Below, one piece after another: positions 37,353 through 49,455 of a stretch of DNA of 64,000 nt. The first letter of the stretch is position 1. Each line of letters starts with the position of its first letter. The stretch is from contig CAWGKT010000015.1 of assembly GCA_963823215.1 (NCBI GenBank), positions 1 through 64,000 of the forward strand, read 5' to 3'. Under the pieces are notes generated by a model. It made no database searches and had not been told where the DNA came from. It saw only the letters and a program-made list of their open reading frames with translations. The position numbers and the translations under genes were made by a program. Source of the DNA: CAIWHR01 sp963823215. GTDB taxonomy: Bacteria; Pseudomonadota; Gammaproteobacteria; Burkholderiales; Casimicrobiaceae.

Positions 37353-40300
37353 CGCATTGCTCCTGGGGTCGATGGCGCGCCCGTGCCCGGCGCAGCGCTC
37401 GCATTCTCACCGGCATTCTTGGTGACGACCGGGTCCGACCAGCTGCCCGTCACCGTGTACTCGTAGCGGAACATCTTTTCGACCGGATCCTGAAGCATGG
37501 CCTGCGCGAACAGCGAGCCGGCGCCCACGGCAGCGCCGAGCAACGGGTTCGCGAGAAAAAGCAGCGCGGCCCCGGCCGAGACGCTGGACGACAGCGCCGG
37601 CTGCACGCGCACGTTGAGACGCTGCGTTTCCTTCGCCAGGTCGGCATCGCCCGATATTTCGACTTTGGCCGACGGGCCGACGAGCCTGAGGTCGGAGGTG
37701 GTCATGACGCCGCCGGCGATCCGCACGTTGCCGGTGATTTCGTCGAACGCCAACCCATCGCTGAAGACATCGCTGTAGTCGAGCGTGACGCGTCGCGGCA
37801 GCGCCTGCAGCGACAGGACGCCCAGAAGCTTGCCGGGACCCGGCTCGAGCTTGGTGAACCGACCCGGGCCGACGTGAATGCGGAGCATCCCGGAGAGCGT
37901 CGCGAAATCGAACTCGTGCGGCGCACCGGACCAGGAGAGCTGACCGTCGATCTTCGTCGGCGCGCCGTGCAATGCCTCCACATAGCCGTACCGCGCGAGA
38001 AAGGCGCCGGAATCCGTCGTGTCCAGCGCCACGTCGAGCCTGGTCTGCTGCTGCCGGGCACTCACACGCCACGCTCCGCTCGCATCGAGTTGGCCGGAAT
38101 CGTTCGCCAGCTTGAGGCGGTCGATCTGCCACTCCGCGCCGCGCGGCTGCGCGACGAACTCGAGCCGGCCGAGGTCGCGATCCTTCGACACCAGCGTGTC
38201 CGCCGCGAGATCGATCTCCGGCCATGGACTGGCCGCCGGCGCGCCCGCTCGCTGCTCGCTTGCGCCCTCGCCGGCGTCAGCGCCCCGACCCGTCGCCGGG
38301 GTGCCGCGTCCCGGGATCGCGAGTCGCGAAAGCCGAGCCACCAGCCGTCCGTTCGGCGATCCGGCGCCGGGCGCGGACCACGTCGCGGTCCCGCCGATTT
38401 CCGCACCATCCAGGTTGAAGGTCCAGCCGCCCGAGGACTCGCGCATCCTGACTCCGAGATCGGTGAACTTCGCACCCAGGGCATCGAACTCGCGGACGTC
38501 GAAGTCCGCCCCGGCGAGGACGAGCCCGGGATCCTGTCGTCCCGTTCCGGCGGAGGTTTCCCGCTTCAGCAGCGCGATCCACGCGTCGGCCCTGAGCACC
38601 GGCAACTCGCCGCGTATCCACAGCCCGGGCCGCTCGGCGCGGGCCGCGTCAGGCCGTTCGGTCGCCCGGCCCAGCGAGAGCAGCGCGCGATCGATCACCG
38701 CGTTGGCGCCGTCCTGCTTCCGATGCGCGACGAACTGCGCGACGCGGCCATACGACGCAATGATCACATCCGTTCCCGGTGGGCTGGCTTCGTCGCGCCC
38801 CTCGATCCGCAGCGGCATCTCCTCGCCCGCACTCTTGCCCAGCGGCTCGGGCAAGTCGACGGCCGCGCCTTTCAAAGTGCTCTCGAACACCCACCCCAGC
38901 GTGCCCGGAGCAAGCACGTTCACGTTGATCGACCAGTCGATGCGGCCCGAAACCCGATCGAGATAGGCGCTGCCGTACTCGCGCTGCAGCGCGGCGAGAC
39001 CCAGCGTTCCGGTACCGGTCACGCGCGTCTGTCCCTCGGCGCTGGCGAACGCGAGCTTCGCGGGTCCGCCCAGGATCTCCGCGGCGACGTCGCGCGCGCG
39101 CACGTCGCGTTCGCTGAACGATAGCTTGCCATTGACCTTGGCCAGAGCAGGCACGCCGGCGATCCGCAACTGCGCGTCGGACAGCGTGTATTCGCCCGCG
39201 AACCTTATGTCGTCGGGCCGCCCGAGCGGGAGCTCGATCTTCAATGCCAGCCGTCCGTCGCCCGATGCTTCGACGAAGCTCGTGAGCGCCCCCGTTCGCG
39301 CCGCCACCGGGCTGTCCTTTATGTAACGGAGGAATCCCCCAAGTGGTCCCGCGGCTTCGCCGTCTATTCGCAGCAGCGGGTGATCCAGCGTGAGGTCGGA
39401 TATCTCGACGCGCGTCCTGCCGATATCGACGCCGTGAACACGGCCCCGCGCAGCGTCAACGGTCAGGCGTGTTCCCTCGATCCGCACTTTGGCATCGATG
39501 GCATCGATTGGCGGCCATCCGTCCGCGTAGGCGAGTGTCACGCCGTTCGCCTTCGTGTCGAGCAACAGTTTGCCACCCTTGCCGTTCGGGAAAGGAAACT
39601 CGGCGAGGTTGCCGGCGAGCGTAAAGCGCGTTTCGGCAGCCGTGCCGCCGATGAGCGCGTCGCGGAGCCAATCGCGGGTGGCGGGGTCGATTGACCGCGG
39701 CAGGTAACGGTGAATCTGCCGGGCGTCGCCGCGCGCAGCCCGCGCGACCATGTCGATTTCGCCCGGCCCGCTCGCCAGCGTGCGGTAGGTTCCCGTCACG
39801 TCGCCCGCGACGTCGGCGTTGGCGATTTCGAGCCGCTCCAGGCGGACCGTCGTCCTGCCTTCGCGGCGCACCCATTTCACGAGGCTCTCGAGTGTGTCGA
39901 ACGCGACGGGACCAGGCAGAATGCGCGGCAGATCCAGCGTGACGTTCGCGCCGGCGATCCTGAACTCGCCACCCTCGTGCGTGGCTTCGAACCGGCCGGT
40001 GAGTCCACTCGCTCCGGGAAAGTCATCCTGCGCGGTGAGCCCCAGTTGCGCGAACTCCGCCGCCGCCGCGTAGGAGCCGCAGCGCTTCGGCGGACCCCTC
40101 CCAACGCAGGTAACCGTGCGTCAGCGTGCCGCGCGGCGCGAAACGGGCGAGGTCGGCGCGAATCCGGTCCGGCAGCGGCAGATGGGCCGCCAGCACAACG
40201 AGCGGCGCGAGCTGCAGCTGGTCGAATTCGAGCTCTCCCGATGCCGGGCGATCACCCGTGCCTTCCCGCAGGGCGACTTTGAACTGGACCGGGTCGAGAC

Positions 40301-41318
40301 GCTCGCCGGTCATCGTGGTGAACGCCAGCGCGCGGGCAAATACCTCGCGCTGCGCGCCGGACTTCCGCGTGCCGACGCGTCCCGACAGATGCGCGAGCTC
40401 GATTCCGGGCAGGCCGTCCGCCAGCGTCGCCTTCACGTTGGCCAGCTCGACATCGGCGATGATCTCGAGCGACTCCTGTTGCGCGAACTGGAACCACAGT
40501 CGCATGGCCCCGGTTCCGGTCTCGATCTGCGCGGGCAACGGCAGCCATTCCCGCCACGCCGCGACGTCCGCATAATCGAGGCGCACGAACAACCTCCCCT
40601 GCGCGTTCGGCCAGTCCTTCATCGACCCGAACACCAGATCGCCGCGCAGATCCAGCGGCGCCGCGAGCTCCGCCGGCGGCGTGCCCTTCAATCCGAACCG
40701 ATGGTGCCCGAAGCTGTTTTCCAGGCGTACCTGGACCCGGTCGAGCACAAGCTGCGGCGCGTTGCGCAGATCGTCGTCCCACAGAATCAGCGCGTCCCGG
40801 ATGACGATTTCGCGCTGGCGCAGAATCCAGTCGGTGAACGGCAAGTCGCCGGCCACCTCCTCGGGATCGATCTCTATTCCGGCGATCCGCACTATGCCGG
40901 ACCGATCGCGGCGGATCGCCAGCCGCGGGCCCTCGATGCTGAGCTCCTTGAGGGTGAGCTCGAACAGTGGCAGCGACGTCCAGGAAACGGTCATCTCGAC
41001 TTTGGGCAGCGAAAGGAGCGGTGTCGCGGCTGCGCGGGCGCGGTCCAGCACGCGCAAGTCCTCGACCACGAGCTTCGGGTTCCACCCGTCCCAACCCGTG
41101 GTCAGCACGGCGATTTCGACGGGGTGCCCCAGCTGCCGGGACAGCAGGTCTGCGAGCGGCTCGCGATAGGATTCGATCTGTGGAAAGACGACGAAACGGA
41201 GGGCGAGCAGGACGAGCGCGAACACCGCGAATCCGACGACCACGGCCGTCCGGACGAAGCCGAACAACGCAAGGAGGACCGCGTGGGGAACGCGGAGAAA
41301 GGCGCGCGGTGAAGGCAT
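37349..41318 (-). CDS. yhdP: YhdP family (TIGR02099) AsmA-like protein, one frame break
   Basis: Very large inner-membrane-anchored periplasmic protein of the TamB/AsmA-like group. YhdP has been linked to phospholipid transport to the outer membrane in E. coli. A single N-terminal membrane segment (VVVGFAVFALVLLALRFVVF) is followed by AsmA-type repeats and the C-terminal region LQALPRRVTLDYSDVFSDG. The frame switches once near 40080 in a GC-rich run. Conserved text resumes at YAAAAEFAQLGLTAQDDF. Total span is about 1,323 codons, normal for the family. It is divergent from glnE. Confidence 0.85.
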
Positions 41319-41426
41319 AATGGAGGCGCAGGCCCATTGTAACGGAAGTGCGCGGCGAACCCGGCGCTGACCGTTCCGCGCTGATCCGGCCGTCGGCTCG
41401 GTCAATGCGCCCTACCCGCCCGTTCC

Positions 41427-44174
41427 ATGTCCATCGCACCCGATCTCGCCACCGCTCTCGCTTACAGCCGATACGCAACCGCGGCGCTGGCCGCGCACCC
41501 GGAAGAGGGGGAGGAGCTCGCCGCGACGCTCGGTGCACCGTTCGCCTGGGCTGACGCCGAAGCCGCGCTGAGTGCCGCCGCGGAGGCCGGCGAACCGCGC
41601 GCGCTGGCGGCAGCGCTGCGCGGGTTGCGCCGCCGTGTATTCGTCCACACACTGGCCCGGGACCTGACCGCGCGCGCCGATCTGCCCGAAGTCTGCGCCA
41701 GCATGTCGACGCTAGCCGAGGTTGCGCTGCGCGCCGCCGTCACACTGCACCACCGCGCGCTCGCGGCCGGGCACGGCGAGCCGCGCGATGAGAATGGCGC
41801 AGCGCAGGACCTCGTCGTGATCGGCATGGGCAAGCTCGGCGGGCGCGAGCTCAACGTGTCCTCCGACGTCGATCTCGTTTTCGTCTATCCGGAAGACGGC
41901 GATACGGATGGCGCGAGGCCGCTGTCGAACAGGGAATTCTTCGAGCGGCTCGGCCGGCGCGTCATCGGCGCGCTACACGACGTAACGCCGGACGGCTACG
42001 TGTTCCGTGTCGACATGAGGCTGCGGCCCTACGGCGAGAGCGGGCCCCTCGCGGTGCCCTATTCGGCGCTCGAGCAGTACCTGATCACGCAGGGGCGCGC
42101 GTGGGAACGCTATGCGTGGCTGAAGGCCCGCGCACTGACCGGCACGCGGCACGACGAGCTCTACGCGCTGGTCACGCCGTTCGTCTTTCGCAAGTACCTC
42201 GACTACGACGCCTACGATGGTCTGCGCGACGTCCACCGCCAGATCGCGGAGCAGGGCAAGCGCCGCGACTACGCGCCGAACATCAAGCTCGGGCCGGGAG
42301 GCATACGCGAGATCGAGTTCATCGCGCAGGCGCTGCAGATCGTCCGCGGCGGGCGCGAGCCCGAGCTGCGCGCCCGCGGCACACTGCCTGCGCTTGCCGC
42401 CATCGCCGCTCGCGGCTTGATGCCTGCGGCGGGCACCGCCGCGCTGCGCGACGCCTACGTCTACCTGCGCGACGTCGAGCACCGGCTGCAGTATCGCGAC
42501 GACCGGCAGACGCAGACGCTGCCTGCGGATGCGGCGGAACGCGATGCACTCGCGCGCACGATGGGGTGCGCGGACGGCGCCGCCTTCGACGACGCGCTCG
42601 CCGCGCACCGGACGGCGGTCGCTGCGCAATTTGCGGGACTCTTCGGCGCCGTCGGGGCCCGCGAGGCGGATACGACGGCGTCCTCGTCCGCGGCCGAGCG
42701 CAACCCGGCGCTGCCCGCGCTCGCCGCGCTCTGGTCCGACGATGTCGCCGCGGATACCGCGCGCCAGACGCTGGCGGCGGCCGGATTCGCGGATCCCGAT
42801 GGTCTGCTCGCGAGCCTCACGCGCGTTCGCGCCAGCCCGCGGTATGTCCAGCTGCCGGCACTGTCGCGGCAACGGGTCGACGCGCTGGTGCCCCAGCTGC
42901 TCGCTGCCTCCGCCTCGATGCCCGCCGAAGGCGCCGACGCACAGGCCGTGTTCCATCGCCTGTTCGAGCTCCTGGAAGCCATCAGCCGGCGCAGCGCGTA
43001 TCTCGCGCTGCTGACCGAGCACCCGACCATGCTGCCGCGCCTCGCGCAATTGATGGGCGCATCGCAATGGGCGGCGGACTACCTGACCCGCCATCCGATC
43101 CTGCTCGACGAGCTGCTCGACCCGCGCGTCCTGCTCGCCGAGCCCGACTGGGAAGCATGGCGGCGCGAGCTCGCGCGCCTGCTCGCCATCCAGGCGGGCG
43201 ACGTCGAGCGAGCAGATGGACGTGGTGCGCCAGTTCCAGCACGCGCAGACGTTCCGGCTGCTCGCGCAGGACCTCGCCGGTACGCTGACGGTCGAGCGTC
43301 TCGCCGACCATCTTTCCGCGCTCGCCGACGTCATCCTCGCGGCAACGCTGGCCGAGGTCTGGGCCCAGATGGAGGGAGCCGGCGCGCCGCCGCCGAAGTT
43401 CGCGATCGTCGGCTTCGGAAAGCTCGGCGGCAAGGAGCTGGGCTACGAGTCCGACCTCGACCTCGTTTTCCTCTACGACGACGCCGACGAGTCCGCGCTG
43501 GACCGCTACACGCGTCTCGCGCGGCGGCTCGTCACCTGGCTCACGAGCGTGACCGCCGCCGGACGCCTCTACGACATCGATCTTCGGCTGCGCCCCGACG
43601 GCGCGGACGGCCTGATGACCTCGTCGCTCGCCGACTTCCGCCGCTACGAGCGCGAGCAGGCCTGGACCTGGGAGCATCAGGCGCTCACGCGCGCGCGATA
43701 CGTCGCCGGCGACGCGACGATCGGGGCGGCGTTCGAGGACGAGCGCAAGGCGATCCTGTGCCTGCCGCGCGAGCGCGAGAAGCTCAGAGGCGACGTCGTC
43801 GACATGCGGCGGAGGATGCTCGCCGGCCACTCCAACCCGACGCCTCTCTTCGACCTCAAGCACGACGCCGGGAGGAATGGTCGACGTCGAGTTCGCGGTC
43901 CAGTATCTCGTGCTCGCGCATGCGCACGACCACGCCGGGCTGACGCGCAATGCCGGCAACATCGCGCTGCTGCGGCATCGCGGGCGAGCTGGGCCTCGTT
44001 CCGGTGCCGATGGCGGCGGCCGCCGCCGACGCCTATCGCGAATACCGGCGGCTCCAGCATCAGATCCGGCTCACCGGGCGCCGCGATGCGCGTGTCGACG
44101 CGGAACTGCAGGCGGACCGGCGCGCCGCCGTGGCCGCGTTGTGGACGCACGTCTTCGGGGAACCGTGGAGCTGA
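41427..44174 (+). pseudogene. glnE: glutamine synthetase adenylyltransferase/deadenylase, three frame breaks
   Basis: Adds and removes AMP on glutamine synthetase in response to PII, tuning nitrogen assimilation. The first domain has VIGMGKLGGRELNVSSDVDL and FRVDMRLRPYGESGPLA. The second has IVGFGKLGGKELGYESDLDL and DIDLRLRPDGADGLM. The frame changes near 43210 (before MDVVRQFQHAQ), near 43870 (before GGMVDVEFAVQY) and near 43975 (before AGELGLVP). All conserved blocks are kept and the span (916 codons) is full length, so sequence indels are likely. It would act with glnB at 54382. Confidence 0.88.
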
Positions 44175-44315
44175 CCCGGGCCTGGACGGTGGCATCACCC
44201 GCCTGCGCTCCGGTACCGGTGGAGGCGGCCCCCCGTTGATGGCGGCGCCGACAAAGCGCCGAAGCCAGGTCGGGAATCGGCTAAAATTGAACTTTTGCCC
44301 CGAGGGGACTCCGCC

Positions 44316-45242
44316 ATGTCGATGGCCGACCGCGACGGATGGATCTGGTACGACGGCAGGATGGTGCCGTGGCGCGATGCCACGACGCACGTGCTGACGC
44401 ACACGCTGCACTACGGAATGGGCGTGTTCGAGGGCGTGCGCGCCTACAAGACCCCGGAGGGGCCGGCGATCTTCCGCCTGCAGGACCACACCGACCGGCT
44501 GTTCCGCTCGGCGCAGATCTTCGGGATGAAGATTCCGTACACGAAGGAGAACGATCGATGAGGCGCAACTCGCGTGCGTGCGCGACAACAAGCTCGAGTC
44601 GTGCTACATCCGTCCGCTCGTGTTCTACGGTTCCGAAGCGATGGGCGTGGCCGCCAGGTCGAACCCGGTGCGGGTCGCGGTCGCCGTCTGGCCGTGGGGC
44701 GCTTACCTGGGCGCCGAGGCGATCGAGAGCGGCATCCGCGTCAGGACCTCGTCGTTCACCCACCATCACCCGAACATCACGATGTGCAACGCCAAGGCCG
44801 TGTGCAACTACGCGGTGTCGATTCTCGCCAATCAGGAAGCGACGCACGACGGCTACGAGGAGGCGATGCTGCTCGACCCGCAGGGCTTCGTGTGCCAGGG
44901 CTCCGGCGAGAACGTGTTCATCGTGCGCGACGGCAAGCTGCACACGCCCGATCTGTCGGGCGGTGCGCTCAACGGCATCACGCGCGACACGATCATCACG
45001 TTCGCGAACGAGCTCGGCATCCCGGTGGTCGAGCGGCGCATCACGCGCGACGAGTTCTACATCGCCGACGAGGCGTTCTTCACCGGCACGGCCGCCGAGG
45101 TCACGCCGATTCGCGAGTTCGACAACCGCACGATCGGCGAGGGCAAGCGCGGGCCGATCACGACGCGAAGCTGCAGGCGCTCTTCTTCGACACGGTGAAC
45201 GGCCGCAATCCGTCGAAGAGCGCCTGGCTCGCGAGGGTCTGA
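44316..45242 (+). pseudogene. ilvE: branched-chain amino acid aminotransferase, two frame breaks
   Basis: PLP enzyme catalysing the last step of valine, leucine and isoleucine synthesis. It begins MSMADRDGWIWYDGRMVPW with GAGGGG upstream and has HYGMGVFEGVRAYKTPEG. After a frame break near 44551 it continues as SCYIRPLVFYGSEAMG, HHHPNITMCNAKAVCNYAVS (lysine in the last block) and DGYEEAMLLDPQGFVCQGSG. A second break near 45167 precedes KLQALFFDTVNGR. Total length (309 codons) equals the normal enzyme, which suggests sequence indels. Confidence 0.88.
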
Positions 45243-45244
45243 CG

Positions 45245-45447
45245 ATGGCCGAGACCCGCGAAGTCGCCGCCGATCGCGGTCGAGCCCGAGGACCTGCCCG
45301 TCTTCTGCCCGAATCCGCAGATGCCGCTCTGGTCCAGCCACCCGCGGGTCTTCCTCGACATCGCCGAGGCGGGCGAGGCGCTGCTGCCCGTATTGCGGGA
45401 CGCGCTACCGGCTCGTCGGCGGTCCGCTCAAGGGCGGCGGCCACTGA
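45245..45447 (+). pseudogene. small zinc-finger (zf-CHCC type) protein, frame-broken
   Basis: A 203-bp gene directly after ilvE (2-bp gap). In pieces it reads METREVAA-like, then EDLPVFCPNPQMPLWSSHP, RVFLDIAEAGEA and CCPYCGTRYRLVGGPLKGGG. The cysteines in FCPNP and CPYC plus the nearby histidine match the zf-CHCC family. Members of this family are short proteins related to the mitochondrial complex I subunit NDUFS6. The frame shifts after the first 8 codons and again before CCPYC. In Burkholderiales it commonly lies between ilvE and waaF, as here. Confidence 0.72.
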
Positions 45448-45479
45448 CTCGACCGGCAGCGGCCAGATCCGCGGGAGAC

Positions 45480-46584
45480 GTGCGCCCCGGCCGCATCGCG
45501 CCGTCCGGCTCGGGATCACCGACGACGGACCGCGTCCTGGTCGTCGCACCCTCGTGGGTCGGCGACGCGATCCTGTCCGAGCCCCTGATCGCGCGCCTCC
45601 AGGGCGCCCGGAGAGACGCCGTCGTCGACGTCCTGGCGCCGTCGTGGTGCGCGCCCGTCTACGCACGGATGCGCGGCGTCGGCCGCAGTTGTCGAATCCG
45701 CACTCGGCCATGGACGGATCGACTGGGCGCGACGCAAGGCCCTGGCCCGAACCTCGCCACGAACGGCTACACGCAGCGCGGTCGTCCTGCCCAACTCGTG
45801 GAAGTCGGCACTCGTGCCCTGGCTCGCCCGCATCCCGCAGCGTACCGCCTACATCGGCGAGATGCGCTGGGGAATCGTCAACGATCGGCGACGGCTGGAT
45901 CGCCGCGCGCTGCCGCGGCTCGTCGACCGCTACGCGGCGCTCGCCGGGCCGGCCGCAGGCGCTGCGCCGGTGGCCACAACCGGGCCGGTCCTCGTTCCGG
46001 ACTCAGGCAATCGCGACGCCGCCATTACGGCGCTGGACCTCGCGTCGGCGCGGCCAGTCGCGATCCTCTGCCCCGGCGCCGAGTTCGGCCCGGCCAAGCG
46101 CTGGCCGGCGGGCATTTCGCCGACCTCGCGCGGAAATTCCTCGCCGACGGACTGCAGGTCTGGCTGCTCGGGATCGCCGAACGACAAGCCCGCGACCGAG
46201 GCAGTGCTCACCGCCCGGCGACACGGACCGACGGCCATCCGCGATCTCTCGGGTCGCACGGACCTCGGCACCGCGATCGATCTCCTGTCGCTCGCCTCCA
46301 TCGTCGTCAGCAACGATTCCGGACTGATGCACGCCGCAGCCGCGGTCGGCGTGCCGCTGGTCGCACTGTTCGGGTCGTCGTCGCCCTGCCTATACGCCGC
46401 CGATGTCGCCAGTCGCCAAGATCGCGCGCATCGACATCGCCTGCAGTCCGTGCTTCAAGCGCGAGTGCCCGCTGGGACACTTCAAGTGCATGCGCGATCT
46501 CGATCCCGCCGCGGTGTATGATCTTGTCGCGCTCGGCGCTGCGTCCGCGCGATCCGGCCGCGGCAGCGCGACCGGCGACGTTGA
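45480..46584 (+). pseudogene. waaF: ADP-heptose:LPS heptosyltransferase II, several frame breaks
   Basis: Adds the second heptose to the LPS inner core. Pieces in order are RVLVVAPSWVGDAILSEPLI, VVLPNSWKSALVPWLARIP, RTAYIGEMRWGIVNDRR, AILCPGAEFGPAKRWPAGHF, SIVVSNDSGLMHAAAAVG and VALFGSSSP. The last piece is CSPCFKRECPLGHFKCMRDL. These are WaaF hallmarks, including the Asp-Ser-Gly acceptor region. I find at least four frame changes. The GTG start at 45480 has GGGAG upstream. The end is uncertain; I place it at the TGA ending 46584. Confidence 0.8.
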
Positions 46585-46607
46585 AAATCCACTCCGCGTC
46601 GCCTCTC

Positions 46608-47046
46608 ATGGCCAAGGTCCGCACGCCACCGATCTACACGACACCCTGCGACGCCGCGCTGGCGTTCTACCAGGCCTTCGAGGCGAAGGACATCGACGCG
46701 ATGATGTCGACCTGGGCCGAGGACGAGGAGATCGTCTGCGTGCATCCGGGCGGCACGCGTCTCGTCGGCTACGACGCGGTGCGCGTCGGCTGGGAGCAGC
46801 TCTTTGCCGGCGACGCGCGCCTCTCGTTCCGTCTCGATCAGATGGTGATGATCGAGACGGTCGGTCTCGCCATGCAGAGCGCGGTCGAGCACGTGTCACG
46901 CTGGGCAACGACGGCACGCCGCGCGGCGCGGCGATCTGCACCAACGTCTTCCTGCGCACGCCCTCGGGCTGGCGGATGGTGATGCATCACGCGTCCCCCG
47001 CCCCCGTCGATCGGCCTCGACGGAGCCGGAGGGGCCGCTGCACTGA
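46608..47046 (+). pseudogene. SnoaL/NTF2-like protein, frame-broken
   Basis: Begins MAKVRTPPIYTTPCDAALAF, then FEAKDIDAMMSTWAEDEEI and CVHPGGTRLVGYDAVRVG, the pattern of SnoaL-like NTF2-fold proteins. Near 46900 the frame changes to NDGTPRGAAICTNVFLRTPS, and near 47005 it changes again to ASTEPEGPLH with a stop at 47044-47046. Whole length is about 146 codons. Function is unknown. It is convergent with tldD. Confidence 0.72.
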
Positions 47047-47059
47047 GCGGTTCGCCTCG

Positions 47060-48527
47060 CTACGCCGTCCCGCCGACGGTCAGCCCGTCGATCTTGAGCG
47101 TCGGCTGACCGACGCCCACCGGCACGCTCTGGCCGTCCTTGCCGCAGGTGCCGATGCCGCTGTCCATTTCCATGTCGTTGCCGACCATCGACACGCGCGT
47201 CAGCGCATCGGGTCCGTTGCCGATCAGCGTTGCGCCCTTGACCGGGTACGCGAGCTTGCCGTTCTCGATCTTCCACGCCTCCGCCGCCGAGAACACGAAC
47301 TTGCCGCTGGTGATGTCGACCTGGCCGCCGCCGAAATTGGCCGCGTAGAGACCGTCGGCCACCGACGCGATGATCTCGGCGGGATCGTGGTCGCCGGCCA
47401 GCATGATCGTGTTGGTCATCCGCGGCATCGGCAGGTGCGCGAACGATTCGCGGCGGCCGTTGCCGGTCGGCGCGACCCCCATCAGACCGCGCGTTCAGCC
47501 GGTCCTGCATGTAGCCCTTGAGGATGCCGTCGTCGATCAGCACGGTGCGCTGCGTCGGATTGCCCTCGTCGTCGACGTTGAGCGAGCCGCGCCGCCGGTC
47601 GATCGTGCCGTCGTCGACGACGGTGATGCCCTTGGCCGCGACGCGCTGCCCGACGCGCCCGGAGAACGCGCTCGTCCCCTTGCGGTTGAAGTCGCCTTCG
47701 AGGCCGTGGCCGATCGCCTCGTGCAGCAGAATGCCGGGCCAGCCGTGCCCCAGCACCACGGTCATCGTGCCGGCCGGCGCGGCGCGCGCGTCGAGATTGA
47801 GCAATGCCTGGCCGACCGCCTGCGTCGGCGTAGGACTCGAGCATCGCATCGGTGAAATAGCCGTAGTCGAAGCGGCCGCCGCCGCCCGAGTAGCCCTGCT
47901 CTCGCCGTCCGCCGTCCTCGACGATCACCGTCAGCGACACCCGCACGAGCGGGCGCACGTCGGCGGCGATCGAGGCCGTCGCTTCGCGCAATGAGCACCG
48001 CCTCGTACTCGCCGGCGATCGAGGCCATCACCTGCGCGACGCGCGGATCGCGCGCGCGGGCCATGCGCTCGAGCCGCTCGAGCAGCGCGACCTTGGCTTC
48101 CTCGGGCAGCGAAGCGACGGGATCCTCGGGCGCGTAGAGCGAGTGCGCGGCCCCGACACGGCCGAGCGCGGCGACCGCAGACTGCCCCTGGCGCCCGATC
48201 GCGCGCGTGGCAACCGCCGCCTCGTTCAGCGCGACAAGCGATATGTCGTCGGAGTACGCGAACGCCTGCTTCTCGCCGTGCACGGCACGAATGCCGACGC
48301 CGCGATCGATGGAAAACGAGCCCGCCTTGACGATGCCTTCCTCGAGGCTCCAGCTCTCCATCCGCGAATACTGGAAGTAGAGGTCGGCGAAATCGACTTC
48401 GTGCGTGTGGATCGACGCGAGGACGCCCGACAACGCGGACGTCGTCGAGGTCCGCCGGTTCGAGCAGGAGACGGCGCGCCTCGGCGAGCAATCCGCTGCT
48501 GACGGGCGGTACGGAGAGATCGGTCAA
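47060..48527 (-). pseudogene. tldD: metalloprotease TldD, several frame breaks
   Basis: TldD forms a protease with PmbA/TldE that trims peptides such as microcins and CcdA. The metal motif HEAIGHGLEGDFNRKG is present, with LGHGWPGILL before it. The C-terminal block GGGQVDITSGKFVFSAAEAW and KIDGLTVGGTA ends at 47060. The N-terminus reads MTDLSVPPVSSGLLAEARRL, then frame changes occur near 48430, 48000, 47850 and 47490. The span (489 codons) is the normal length. tldD often lies near yhdP and nit; here the glnE-waaF block lies between them. Confidence 0.82.
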
Positions 48528-48701
48528 GGCGTTCCTTCCAATGGGAATGCGCCTGCGACAAGCGGTCGGCAGAAATGGCCGGGGTCATGGACACGGGGCC
48601 GGGACTGCAAAACGCGGTGCCGCCGCCATTGTCGACGGATCTGCCCTGTCGCGGCAAGCGCAATTGCCCCTGAGCAATGCAGGGACTTGTCCGGAATGCG
48701 C

Positions 48702-49455
48702 TTACGCTGGCGCGGCGGCCTTCTTGCCCAGATAGGTCGCCGCCACGCGCGGATTCGCGGCAAGGTCGACGCTCGGTCCTTCGAGCGCGAGGTCGCCCGT
48801 CTCCAGCACGTAGCCGTAATCCGAAACCTGCAGCGCCGCCCGCGCGTTCTGCTCGACCAGCAGGATCGAAACGCCCGGTCGAGCGCAGGCCCGCGACGAT
48901 GCTGAAGATCTCGCGCACCATCAGCGGGGCCAGCCCGAGCGAAGGCTCGTCCAGCATCAGCAACCTGGGCTTTCCCATCAACGCACGGCCCATGGCGAGC
49001 ATCTGCCGCTCGCCGCCGGACAGCGTTCCGGCCAGCTGATCGCGGCGTTCCTTGAGCCGCGGAAAACGCTGGTAGACCTCATCCACCGTATCGCGCCAGC
49101 TGCGCTCGCCGCTGCGCGCACGCTGGAATCCGCCGAGCTCGAGGTTGTCGGCGACACTCATCGCCGCGAACAGCTCGCGCCGCTCGGGTACGAGGATGAG
49201 CCCGCGCGCCACGCGCTGCTCGACGGTGAGCGCGTTGGCGGGCGCGCCGAGGTACTTGAGGTCACCGGTCGCCGGCAGAAGCCCCATCAGCGCCGCCAGC
49301 AACGTCGTCTTGCCGGCGCCGTTCGGCCCGATGACCGACACGATCGTCCCGCGCTCGACCTTGAGCGAGATGTCGCGCACCGCCTCGACCTTGCCGTAGG
49401 CGACGTGCAGCCCGCTTGCCTCGAGCAGCGTATCGCTCGCGCCCGCTGCCATCAC
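48702..49455 (-). CDS. livF: branched-chain amino acid ABC transporter ATP-binding protein, one frame break
   Basis: ATPase of a high-affinity importer. It has Walker A GPNGAGKTT, signature LSGGERQMLAMGRALM and Walker B LLMLDEPSLGLAP. After the signature the frame changes near 48880 and continues as ARAALQVSDYGYVLETGDLA, ending GKKAAAPA with a TAA at 48702. Total length is about 251 codons, typical of LivF. Its start overlaps the livMG stop by 4 bp. Confidence 0.88.
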
